Assembly: GCA_021107345.1 (NCBI GenBank)
Contig: JAIOSX010000107.1
Span: 1 to 13,366, forward strand
From: Candidatus Aegiribacteria sp.
Lineage (GTDB): Bacteria > Fermentibacterota > Fermentibacteria > Fermentibacterales > Fermentibacteraceae
DNA: 13,366 nt
Reading direction: 5' to 3'
Shown: positions 6,844 to 13,366 of the stretch, piece after piece
How positions within the stretch are numbered: position 1 is the stretch's first letter
Layout of the letters: each line of letters opens with the position of its first letter
Translations under genes and position numbers: made by a program
Notes under the pieces: generated by a model
Told to the model about the DNA's origin: nothing
The model's database searches: none
What the model saw: only the letters and a program-made list of their open reading frames with translations

Positions 6844-8448
6844 TTAAAGCTCAGCCCAGGTACTGGGATCCTCAGGCAGTTCCTCCAGAATGTCTTCATT
6901 GATGAGAAGGTCGAATTTTACCTCAAGCTCTCGAATAACCTCTACTGTGGCCTGTTCCTCAAGCCTGCTCCTGGTCATCGTCCGCAGTTCATCCTCAACC
7001 TCATCAAATGTAGCATTCCGCGTGGGGATTACTTCAATCAATCTGAACATGCAAACATGGGTTTCAGTATTAAGTTCCAGAGGTCCCAGCCAGCTGCTGG
7101 TATCTGCGGGATCAATCAGAAAAACTTCATCACCGTGAAAACCAGGGACTTCATTGACTTTCAGAGGCCTGGTTATCTGGGGCAGAGTTGAATCAGCGAC
7201 CAGATATTCGAATCCCGGCATTCTTAGAATGAATTCATCCTTCTCATCCGGGGTTAAACTGAGATATGTATCCATAGAATCCTGAGACACAATGATAGCT
7301 TGCAGAACCCTCTTTTCCGGAATAGTAAAGGGCTCTTCCAGATTTGCAAACAAATCTTCCATGTCTGCCATGGTAACTGTTACCGTTGACAAAATCCTGT
7401 CAGTGTAGAATTCCTCCGATGCCAGATCCAGAAGGTATCTCTCCGACTCTATCTGGAGGGAATCAATGATTCCGGGAGATTCACTTTCAAGAATAGTACG
7501 TCCATAGGAATTGTAAACCATGAATTCAATGAATCCATCGAGCCAGACCTGATCGGAAGGATCTATCCTGAAACGGCTATCGTAATATAAGATCTCACTT
7601 TGCAGCTCATCAGCTGTAAGATTGCCAAGATCTGACGAGATTATGACTGTCTCCCCGGCCGGGAATTCAGCCTCCTCTGCGTAATACAGCCTGAATTGCT
7701 CAAGGGCTGCTGAATCCACGCTCAGGCTATAATCGGTTTGTAATGATTGTTTAAAACTATCCTCTATCTCCTTGAATCTTCTGGTTGCTATTGCAGCCGC
7801 TGCATTTGATCGGACAGCAACCGTATCAGCAAGAGCCTGTGCAATAAGCGAAGAGTCTGCTATTACGATGGAATCAAGCCTTACCTCAGTTCCGCTTTCC
7901 GTAAATCCGACTTCACCGATGTTAAGAGTATCAAGAATCCTGATCATATCAACCGGGATGACCGGAAGGTGGACAGGTCCGAAGGTTTCCTCATCATGAC
8001 TGCCCGGGTTTACCGTGTACAGGACAGTTCTACCCACATGGCTTAAGAAGAAATCAATCTCCTCGTCCCCAACGGTCTCCAGTTCCTTCTCGTAAAGGAA
8101 TCTTCTTGATGCCTCGCCCACTTTCTCGGTAAGCCATGATTCGCTGTATGAAAGCAGGAGGCTATCGCTCATATATCCTGCTTCCTCCAGTTCGTGCTGC
8201 AGGAGGATCTTCTGGCTGAAAGTAACAATGTACTCGCCGATGGTGTTATCTTTTGAAGAGAACAACTCCCTTTGTCTTTCGCCAAGCCTGTTCCAGGCTT
8301 CGCCGACATCACCAACAGAAACCGTGTCTTCTTTGACAATGATCAGCCATGTTGTCCTGTCAACTTCGGTTCCAGAACACCCACCAATAAATGAAAGTAT
8401 GATTAACGAAATAAGTACTACAGTTGATGGACTAATGATATTCAACAT
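6844..8448 (-). CDS. SurA/PpiC-like peptidyl-prolyl isomerase lipoprotein (divergent)
   Basis: Probably a periplasmic or outer-membrane-tethered foldase or chaperone. The product (534 residues) starts with a hydrophobic helix and a lipobox ending IGGC (Cys24), so it should be lipidated after signal peptidase II cleavage; like the C25 peptidase, the signal lacks Lys/Arg. The rest is acidic and helical, in the SurA-type order: N-terminal chaperone helices (about 40-135), a second helical region (about 195-345), then a parvulin-like segment (about 365-475) starting KRVLQAIIV and closing with GPLELNTETHVCMFRLIEV, followed by the C-terminal helix typical of PpiC proteins. Parvulin active-site residues are poorly conserved, so it may be a chaperone without isomerase activity. 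I chose the ATG at 8448 because GGAAGG lies 6 nt upstream; the ATG at 8454, two codons earlier, directly abuts that site. It is the last gene of the buk-mcm operon. Its role beside metabolic genes is unexplained. Confidence 0.72.
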   Translation of the reverse strand: MLNIISPSTVVLISLIILSFIGGCSGTEVDRTTWLIIVKEDTVSVGDVGEAWNRLGERQRELFSSKDNTIGEYIVTFSQKILLQHELEEAGYMSDSLLLSYSESWLTEKVGEASRRFLYEKELETVGDEEIDFFLSHVGRTVLYTVNPGSHDEETFGPVHLPVIPVDMIRILDTLNIGEVGFTESGTEVRLDSIVIADSSLIAQALADTVAVRSNAAAAIATRRFKEIEDSFKQSLQTDYSLSVDSAALEQFRLYYAEEAEFPAGETVIISSDLGNLTADELQSEILYYDSRFRIDPSDQVWLDGFIEFMVYNSYGRTILESESPGIIDSLQIESERYLLDLASEEFYTDRILSTVTVTMADMEDLFANLEEPFTIPEKRVLQAIIVSQDSMDTYLSLTPDEKDEFILRMPGFEYLVADSTLPQITRPLKVNEVPGFHGDEVFLIDPADTSSWLGPLELNTETHVCMFRLIEVIPTRNATFDEVEDELRTMTRSRLEEQATVEVIRELEVKFDLLINEDILEELPEDPSTWAEL

Positions 8449-8497
8449 TTCCATCCTTCCTATCTGTCAACTTGAAACAACACACAGACAGATTGTA

Positions 8498-10162
8498 TCA
8501 GAGGATCGTATTCGGCACATATTCACCAAATACTTCTCGGAGAACACCACAAATTTCTCCCAGTGTGGCATAGGATCGTACGGCTTCCATTATAAATGGC
8601 ATAAGATTCTCAGAGGAATCTGCTGCCGCTTTAAGAGATATCAGGCAATCAGCTACCGCATCGTTATCACGGCTATCTCTGACATCCCTGAGTTTTATGA
8701 ATTGGGCTTTCTCGACAGAGGGATCAACCCTGAGCAGACCCTCTGGCGGCTGTTCTTCAATTTCAAAACTGTTAACCCCGACGACTATCCGTTCGGAGTT
8801 CTCGATCTCGCGCTGGCAGGTGTATGCAGCTTCCTGAATTTGATGCTGGGGGTATCCCTCCTCCACGGCCTGAACCATTCCGCCGAGAGAATCGATTTTG
8901 CTTATATGATCCCTGGCTTCTGTTTCTATCCTGTCTGTCAGTTCTTCTATAAAGTAACTGCCAGCCAGCGGATCAACGGTGTTTGTAACACCCGATTCGT
9001 TAGCGACAATCTGCTGGGTTCGCAGAGCGATGCGTACAGCATGCTCCGATGGCAGCGCAAGGGCTTCGTCCCTGCTGTTCGTATGCAGGCTCTGGGTTCC
9101 CCCCAGAACAGCCGCCAGTGTTTGAATAGTCACCCTGACGATATTGTTGTCAGGCTGCTGGGCGGTCAGGGTGGAACCACCGGTCTGGGTATGGAATCGG
9201 AGCATCATACTCTTTGCAGATCTGGTGCCGAACCTGTTCTTCATTATTTCCGCCCAGAGTCTTCTGGCGGCCCTGAACTTCGCAATTTCCTCAAGAAGGT
9301 CATTATGAGCATTGAAGAAGAAACTGAGTCTGGGTGCGAAGTCATCAACCGCAAGCCCTGCCTTCATCGCTGCTTCTACGTATGCAATACCGTCCGCAAT
9401 TGTAAAGGCAACCTCCTGTGAAGCGGTACACCCGGCCTCTCTGATATGGTAACCTGAGATGCTGATCGTATTCCAGCTTGGAACATTCCGGTTGCAGAAA
9501 CTGAAAATATCGGTGATTAGTCTCATAGAATGAGCAGGCGGGAAGATGTAAGTCCCCCTGGCCATATACTCTTTGAGTATGTCGTTTTGAATAGTTCCTC
9601 TTAGCTTCTCAGGGGGAATAGACCTCTTTTCAGCTACAGTGATATACATCGCAAGCAAAACCGCTGCCGGAGCGTTGATGGTCATGGATGTGGATACGCT
9701 GTCCAGTGGAATGTCTTTGAAGAGAATCTCCATATCGGCCAGAGAGTCAATTGCCACACCTACTTTTCCAACTTCTCCTGCACACAGCGGGTGGTCGGAA
9801 TCATATCCTATCTGCGTAGGCAGGTCGAAGGCTACTGACAGGCCTGTCTGACCCTGACTCAACAGAAAACGGTATCGTTTGTTGGATTCTTCAGCGCTTC
9901 CGAAACCGGCGTATTGACGCATGGTCCAGAATCGGCTGCGATACATCGTCGGTTGAACCCCTCTGGTATAGGGATACTCACCTGGAAATCCCAGCTTCTC
10001 CAGATATTCATCTCCTGGGTTATCGGGGAAATAGACCCTTTCTACCGGATCTCCGGAGCCTGTTCTTAAAATATCCTTTCTCTCGGGGAACTTTTTGAGA
10101 ACAGGATCAAGAATCTGCTCCTCCCAGGCTAGTTTTGCTTTTTCAAAACTGTTTTTGCTCAT
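8498..10162 (-). CDS. mcmA: Methylmalonyl-CoA mutase, catalytic (large) subunit without B12 domain
   Basis: Interconverts succinyl-CoA and (R)-methylmalonyl-CoA by an adenosylcobalamin radical mechanism. The product (554 residues from the ATG) covers only the TIM-barrel substrate domain and stops at [10 protein letters not shown], where single-chain enzymes continue into the B12-binding domain, so a separate small B12 subunit is needed; none is in the window. Substrate-site residues match methylmalonyl-CoA mutase rather than isobutyryl-CoA-type mutases: Y74 in TMYRSRFW (Tyr89 of the Propionibacterium enzyme), Q192 in QNDILKE, R214 in SMRL (Arg207, binding the free carboxylate) and H239 in SGYH (His244). 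The [14 protein letters not shown] and [10 protein letters not shown] blocks are intact. The ATG at 10162 overlaps the buk stop by one base (TGATG) and has AAGGAAAGG 7 nt upstream. A TTG one codon earlier is possible but less likely. The enzyme may feed propionate production (inference). Confidence 0.93.
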   Translation of the reverse strand: MSKNSFEKAKLAWEEQILDPVLKKFPERKDILRTGSGDPVERVYFPDNPGDEYLEKLGFPGEYPYTRGVQPTMYRSRFWTMRQYAGFGSAEESNKRYRFLLSQGQTGLSVAFDLPTQIGYDSDHPLCAGEVGKVGVAIDSLADMEILFKDIPLDSVSTSMTINAPAAVLLAMYITVAEKRSIPPEKLRGTIQNDILKEYMARGTYIFPPAHSMRLITDIFSFCNRNVPSWNTISISGYHIREAGCTASQEVAFTIADGIAYVEAAMKAGLAVDDFAPRLSFFFNAHNDLLEEIAKFRAARRLWAEIMKNRFGTRSAKSMMLRFHTQTGGSTLTAQQPDNNIVRVTIQTLAAVLGGTQSLHTNSRDEALALPSEHAVRIALRTQQIVANESGVTNTVDPLAGSYFIEELTDRIETEARDHISKIDSLGGMVQAVEEGYPQHQIQEAAYTCQREIENSERIVVGVNSFEIEEQPPEGLLRVDPSVEKAQFIKLRDVRDSRDNDAVADCLISLKAAADSSENLMPFIMEAVRSYATLGEICGVLREVFGEYVPNTIL

Positions 10163-11256
10163 CAAGGAACCTTTCCTTCTGGATTGTAGTTCTTTGCTGT
10201 TTCTTCATTCAGAAGAACACGAAGGGCCCCGAGAGCCAGGGCCTCCATCTCCTTCTCGCCTGGGTATACCAGCACATCAGAAATAAACTTAACACGCCTG
10301 GTTATCCTGTCAATGAAGCCCCTATCATAAGCAATACCGCCTGTTAATACTATTGCGTCGACATTTCCCTCGAGCACTGTGGAAAGAGCTCCTATCTCTT
10401 TAGATATCTGGTATGCCATGGCGCTGTATACTATATCATACCTGCTGTTTCCCTTTTCGATTTCCTTTTCGACTGTCAGCATGTCGTTAGTTCCAAGGTA
10501 GGCTACTATCCCTCCTGCTCCTTTTATCATGCGCTTGATCTCATTGTGTGCACGCTTTCCGCTGAAGCAGAGTTCAACCAGATCACCTACCGGGAGACCT
10601 CCGGACCGCTCAGGCGTGAAGGGTCCGTCTCCGTTAAGAGCATTATTAACATCGATTACTCTGCCATTCCTGTGTGCTCCTACTGAGATTCCTCCGCCAA
10701 GATGAACCACTATCAGGTTCAGGTCGCTGTAGCTTCTGCCCAGATCCGCAGCCGCCATTCTTGCAACGGCCTTCTGATTCAGTGCATGGAAGATGGATCT
10801 TCTGGGCAGATCAGGATGACCCGAGAATCTGGCAAGAGTTTCCATCTCGTCAACTACCACCGGGTCTACGATAAATGCGGGGCAGCCGGCAGTAATAGAA
10901 AGTTCCTTTGCTATGGGAGCTCCGAGATTCGAAACATGCTCTCCCTGGACCCCTTTATGAAGATCTTCAATAAGTCTGTCATCTATGGAATAGGTTCCCC
11001 CTTCAACGGGATATACAACACCACCCCTGCCGACAATGGCGTCGAAGGCGGAAATATCGAAACCGGCCTTCTGAAGTTCGTTCAGTATAACACCTTTTCT
11101 GAATTCGTACTGATCGAAGATATGATCATAGTCTGAAAGTTCTTCCTTCGAATGGGTAAGCTTGGTTGACCAGACTTCCCTTTCGCTCTCGAAAACAGAT
11201 ATCTTTGTTGAGGTGGAACCGGGGTTGATTGCTAGTATCCTGTAGCTATCTGACAT
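10162..11256 (-). CDS. buk: Butyrate kinase family acyl kinase
   Basis: Makes ATP and a short-chain acid from an acyl phosphate (ASKHA/acetokinase superfamily, cytoplasmic). The product has 364 residues, a normal length for butyrate kinase. It shows the phosphate-1 motif NPGSTSTK (11-18), GRGG (76-79), [11 protein letters not shown] (185-195), [18 protein letters not shown] (205-222), the adenosine motif TGGIAYD (305-311) and the C-terminal [15 protein letters not shown] (332-346). AGGAG lies 4 nt before the ATG. This is the first gene of a minus-strand operon with mcmA, overlapping it by one base. No phosphate acyltransferase gene is adjacent, so the acyl-phosphate source is not visible. With mcmA as partner, propionyl- or branched acyl-phosphate is a reasonable alternative substrate to butyryl-phosphate, since family members are promiscuous; this is inference. 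Confidence 0.93.
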   Translation of the reverse strand: MSDSYRILAINPGSTSTKISVFESEREVWSTKLTHSKEELSDYDHIFDQYEFRKGVILNELQKAGFDISAFDAIVGRGGVVYPVEGGTYSIDDRLIEDLHKGVQGEHVSNLGAPIAKELSITAGCPAFIVDPVVVDEMETLARFSGHPDLPRRSIFHALNQKAVARMAAADLGRSYSDLNLIVVHLGGGISVGAHRNGRVIDVNNALNGDGPFTPERSGGLPVGDLVELCFSGKRAHNEIKRMIKGAGGIVAYLGTNDMLTVEKEIEKGNSRYDIVYSAMAYQISKEIGALSTVLEGNVDAIVLTGGIAYDRGFIDRITRRVKFISDVLVYPGEKEMEALALGALRVLLNEETAKNYNPEGKVP

Positions 11257-11327
11257 TCTGCTCCTATCTGAATATGCTTATATACTTCAGCATAAAACTA
11301 ACTCACAGAAGCTGGAATGCCAAGAAT

Positions 11328-11696
11328 ATGAAAAATGACAATTCTGCTGTCATCGAAGAACTGAAGCTCGTCCGCAAGCGTATGGACAGACTCAGAGAAG
11401 GCTTCAGGCTGGAGAAGGAGAACGCCCTTGAGCATCCAGATATAAAGGTACTGGAGAAACTCAGGGAACGCTCAAAATTCGTTTACCAGATGAAGGTGGT
11501 TGAATACTCAAGAGATATAAGAAGGCTGGAGCGCTGCATCTCTTCGGATCAGCCGGGAAAGGAGGAGGCCGATGATCTGTCGAAGGTGTGTAAAAAGGAG
11601 GCCGCGAGCCTTCTTGCGCATCTGGTGTCGGCACCTAACAGGCTTATGCGTATTTTCAGAACAGGTGGGCTGCATGAAAGGAGAGATGATAATTGA
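11328..11696 (+). CDS. Small charged coiled-coil protein of unknown function
   Basis: I do not recognise this protein. From the ATG at 11328 it has 122 residues. It is rich in Lys, Arg and Glu and nearly all helical in character: about residues 5-75 could form one or two coiled-coil helices (EELKLVRKRMDRLREGF, then KVLEKLRERSKF). After an acidic linker, a second helix ends in a basic tail. There are no membrane segments and no catalytic motifs. The same frame stays open upstream to an ATG at 11229, but that would overlap the divergent buk start and add a hydrophobic, Cys-rich stretch unlike the rest, so I prefer the inner start. Its ribosome site is weak. The gene is divergent from buk and 137 bp upstream of aspS. 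Reality as a gene is likely but not certain. Confidence 0.55.
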   Translation: MKNDNSAVIEELKLVRKRMDRLREGFRLEKENALEHPDIKVLEKLRERSKFVYQMKVVEYSRDIRRLERCISSDQPGKEEADDLSKVCKKEAASLLAHLVSAPNRLMRIFRTGGLHERRDDN

Positions 11697-11833
11697 TTGC
11701 TGTAAATGAATGAACAGCGATTCAATATCACATTAGCCTGCAATTATTTGCGAATTATCAATAAAAACCCTCCGTCCCTGTTTTTTCCAGTATATTACCG
11801 ATTCCATACACGAAAGTTATTGAAGGGATTCCC
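11697..11833 (+). promoter_or_regulatory. AT-rich leader upstream of aspS, weak promoter candidate
   Basis: A 137-bp gap that is clearly more AT-rich than the genes around it. A TATATT at 11791-11796 could be a -10 box, about 38 bp before the aspS ATG, but there is no convincing -35 hexamer 16-18 bp upstream. No hairpin, T-box-like element or tRNA-like fold was seen. AAGGG (11823-11827) is the aspS ribosome site, 6 nt before its ATG. Confidence 0.3.
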
Positions 11834-13177
11834 ATGAAGAGCATAAGTGATGAAGGACTGACAGGTATCATACCGGCGGGTGAGCTGGAGAAAATGACCG
11901 GAGAGAGCGTAACGATTCGCGGGATGGTTCAGAGGATACGCCGCCTGGGCTGGGGTGCGTTCATCATTCTCCGCCGTCATGACGGACTTCTGCAGTGCGT
12001 AATGGGAAACGAGGGCAACGAGGATATTCTTGATAAGCTGGACATTGAACAGTCGGTAGAGGTGACCGGGACAGTGAAGAAGGCGGGAATAAAGGACACT
12101 TCAATTCACCCCAATACAGTGGAACTGCATGTGGATTCCATAAAGCTCATCTCCCTGCCCGCTGAGAAGCCCCCGGTGGATATGACGAAGAAAGTGCTTG
12201 ATCTTCATATTGATACCAATCTGGATCTGAGGCCACTCAGTCTCAGACATCCGATGGAGCGGGCAAGGCTGAAAGTCGCAGAAACGTTTGCATCGGCGTT
12301 CCGGAGCAGCCTGTCAGGAATGGGATTCACCGAGATTCGAACTCCGAAAATCTGCTCGGCAGGCGCTGAAGGCGGCGCGAATATCTTCAAGATCAAATAC
12401 TTCGACCGGGAGGCGTTTCTCGCGCAGTCACCCCAGTTCTACAAGCAGATGGGAGTTGGGATCTTCGAGCGGGTATTCGAAGTCGGGCCCGTATTCAGGG
12501 CCGAGCCTCATCAGACATCCAGGCACATCAACGAGTACACATCCCTGGATTTTGAGATGGGATTCATAACCGGTTTTGAAGAGGTCATGTCAGTCGAAAT
12601 AGCCCTTCTGAGAGACTGCCTGGAAGCATTAGAAAGAAAATGCTCCGTTGAACTTAAAATGCTTGGAGCAGATCTCCCCGTGATATCAGAAACTATTCCC
12701 GCAGTAACCCTGGAGGAGGCGCACCGTATCACATTGGAGATCGGCGGGAAAGACTGCACAGGAGAGCCTGATCTTGATCCTGAGGAAGAGAAATTACTCT
12801 GCGCCCATTCACTTGAGAAATGGAATTCCGAATTCCTTTTCGTGACCCATTTCCCGACCGAGAAGAGACCTTTCTACACAATGGATGATCCTGAAAACCC
12901 CGGTACAACCCTCAGCTTTGACCTGCTGTTCAGGGGTCTTGAAGTGACAACCGGCGGGCAGAGGATACATGATTACAATGCCCAGATTGAAAAAATGAAA
13001 GCCTTCGGACTTGATCCTGAAGCGTTTAAAAGCTATCTCCAGGCACACAAGTACGGCCTTCCGCCTCACGGTGGGCTTGCTATCGGCCTAGAGCGAATAA
13101 CCGCAAGAATCCTGGGAGTTGATAATATCCGGCTTACCACCATGTTTCCCCGTGATGTAAAAAGACTCACCCCATAA
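11834..13177 (+). CDS. aspS: Aspartyl-tRNA synthetase, short archaeal-type
   Basis: A class IIb synthetase that activates aspartate. At 447 residues it lacks the insertion (GAD) domain of the roughly 590-residue standard bacterial AspRS and matches the archaeal/AspRS2 form. An N-terminal OB-fold anticodon-binding domain (about 25-108) precedes the catalytic core: motif 1 region around GFTEIRTPKI (164-173), the aspartate-pocket segment FLAQSPQFYKQ (195-205), motif 2 FRAEPHQTSRHINE (221-234, R222) and motif 3 GLAIGLERI (414-422, R421). The QSPQ segment and the PRDVKRLTP ending favour AspRS over AsnRS. Such short enzymes are often non-discriminating, also charging tRNA-Asn for the GatCAB amidation route. 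However, the OB-fold position that is usually histidine in those enzymes appears to be Q33 here, which may point the other way. AAGGG 6 nt upstream supports the start. It is probably transcribed alone or with the small upstream gene. Confidence 0.9.
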   Translation: MKSISDEGLTGIIPAGELEKMTGESVTIRGMVQRIRRLGWGAFIILRRHDGLLQCVMGNEGNEDILDKLDIEQSVEVTGTVKKAGIKDTSIHPNTVELHVDSIKLISLPAEKPPVDMTKKVLDLHIDTNLDLRPLSLRHPMERARLKVAETFASAFRSSLSGMGFTEIRTPKICSAGAEGGANIFKIKYFDREAFLAQSPQFYKQMGVGIFERVFEVGPVFRAEPHQTSRHINEYTSLDFEMGFITGFEEVMSVEIALLRDCLEALERKCSVELKMLGADLPVISETIPAVTLEEAHRITLEIGGKDCTGEPDLDPEEEKLLCAHSLEKWNSEFLFVTHFPTEKRPFYTMDDPENPGTTLSFDLLFRGLEVTTGGQRIHDYNAQIEKMKAFGLDPEAFKSYLQAHKYGLPPHGGLAIGLERITARILGVDNIRLTTMFPRDVKRLTP

Positions 13178-13198
13178 CTTCCGGGGTCGGATCTTGAA
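13169..13198. repeat. REP-like motif between aspS and a transposase fragment
   Basis: A short inverted repeat, ACCCC (13169-13173) and GGGGT (13183-13187) with a 9-nt loop, spans the aspS stop. The right arm starts GGGGTCGGATCTTGAA (13183-13198), which on the minus strand reads TTCAAGATCCGACCCC. This resembles the CAAGAyCyGACCCC-type sequences I recall next to REP-associated transposase genes, and one such gene end lies 18 nt away. It could also act as a weak terminator for aspS, with a T-rich stretch at about 13195-13212. Confidence 0.45.
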
Positions 13199-13215
13199 TT
13201 TTGGCGTTTTTCTCT

Positions 13216-13366
13216 CTATTGATTATTCTCAAGCTTCTTTATGATCTTACTGATAGTACTGTAGTGCATTCCAGAATGTTTAGCAATCTCCTGCTGGCTA
13301 TAAGCATGTTTTATATGAGCAGTATAGATAGCTCTATTACGACCGGCTTTATCTGAAGAACTGGCA
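13216..13366 (-). CDS. C-terminal end of a REP-associated IS200/Y1-type transposase, cut by the window edge
   Basis: Reading the minus strand from the right edge gives 49 open codons ending in TAG at 13218-13216. The peptide contains NRAIYTAHIKHAYSQQEIAK followed by HSGMHYSTISKIIKKLENNQ, a helix-turn-helix. This arrangement (R-x-IY, then a tail domain reading Y-S/T-x-x-EIA-x-H-x-G-x-HYSTIS) is the C-terminal DNA-binding tail that I recall in many REP-associated tyrosine transposases (Y1_Tnp family), which move single-stranded hairpin repeats. The catalytic HUH and tyrosine motifs would lie to the right of the window, so completeness is unknown. The frame is AT-richer than its neighbours, fitting horizontal acquisition. 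A generic HTH regulator is the main alternative. Confidence 0.7.
   Translation of the reverse strand, partial: ASSSDKAGRNRAIYTAHIKHAYSQQEIAKHSGMHYSTISKIIKKLENNQ

Noticed and set aside
6814..7191. Plus-strand open frame of 125 codons beginning in the terminator hairpin
   Set aside because: It is antisense to the end of the lipoprotein gene, starts inside a hairpin stem and shows no recognisable protein.
8228..9421. Long open frame on the plus strand (397 codons) opposite the lipoprotein and mutase genes
   Set aside because: It crosses the boundary between two well-supported minus-strand genes, and its translation has no family motifs; it is an antisense shadow.
11268..11290. Possible operator palindrome between buk and the small divergent gene (CTGAA and TTCAG ends)
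   Set aside because: Only the outer five bases pair cleanly; the inner part matches only if a bulge is allowed, which is too weak to claim in an AT-rich spacer.
11229..11327. N-terminal extension of the small coiled-coil protein from the ATG at 11229
   Set aside because: It would overlap the buk start codon and add a hydrophobic Cys-containing stretch unlike the rest of the protein; the ATG at 11328 is simpler.
11834..13177. Asparaginyl-tRNA synthetase as an alternative identity for this gene
   Set aside because: The QSPQFYKQ pocket, FRAEPHQTSRH motif 2 and PRDVKRLTP ending match archaeal-type AspRS rather than AsnRS.

Overview
The window is 13.4 kb of ordinary bacterial chromosome, densely packed, of middling GC by eye, and cut through a gene at each end. 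It most resembles an uncultured member or relative of the FCB (Fibrobacteres-Chlorobi-Bacteroidetes) group, such as Fermentibacteria-like or Cloacimonetes-like candidate phyla. This placement is an inference from three things: a secreted C25 (gingipain-type) peptidase ending in a sorting-domain-like beta module, a methionyl-tRNA synthetase whose KMSKS loop reads KISTS as I recall from Bacteroidetes enzymes, and a bacterial genome carrying a short archaeal-type aspartyl-tRNA synthetase. Gene content alone cannot fix the phylum.

Layout. On the + strand, 2-3786 holds a tight cluster: the 3' part of metG, a family-4-type glycosyltransferase and a DUF2334 (polysaccharide-deacetylase-like) protein, with almost no spacing. 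After a 126-bp gap with a TATAAT box inside an inverted repeat come two overlapping membrane zinc proteases (3913-5231: a YugP-type peptidase and a site-2-protease-type M50 peptidase). The secreted C25-like peptidase follows at 5297-6790. A perfect 14-bp hairpin (6806-6838) separates it from a convergent minus-strand operon read from right to left: butyrate kinase (11256-10162), methylmalonyl-CoA mutase catalytic subunit (10162-8498) and a SurA/PpiC-like lipoprotein (8448-6844). Divergent to buk is a small charged coiled-coil protein of unknown function (11328-11696), followed by an archaeal-type aspartyl-tRNA synthetase (11834-13177). The right edge holds, on the minus strand, the last 49 codons of what looks like a REP-associated IS200/Y1-type transposase, with a REP-like motif between it and aspS.

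How the genes work together. The buk-mcm pair suggests acyl-CoA fermentation metabolism: carbon-skeleton rearrangement between succinyl-CoA and methylmalonyl-CoA, and ATP formation from an acyl phosphate. The mutase lacks its B12-binding domain, so a separate B12 subunit must be encoded elsewhere. The metG-linked glycosyltransferase and deacetylase-like genes suggest cell-surface or glycolipid work. The proteases and the foldase-like lipoprotein belong to envelope quality control and secretion.

I found no CRISPR array, tRNA, rRNA, phage module or recognisable defence system, and no clearly new multi-gene system. The points most worth a second look are the transposase fragment with its REP-like palindromes, the reduced C25 peptidase, the archaeal-type AspRS and the composition of the buk-mcm operon.
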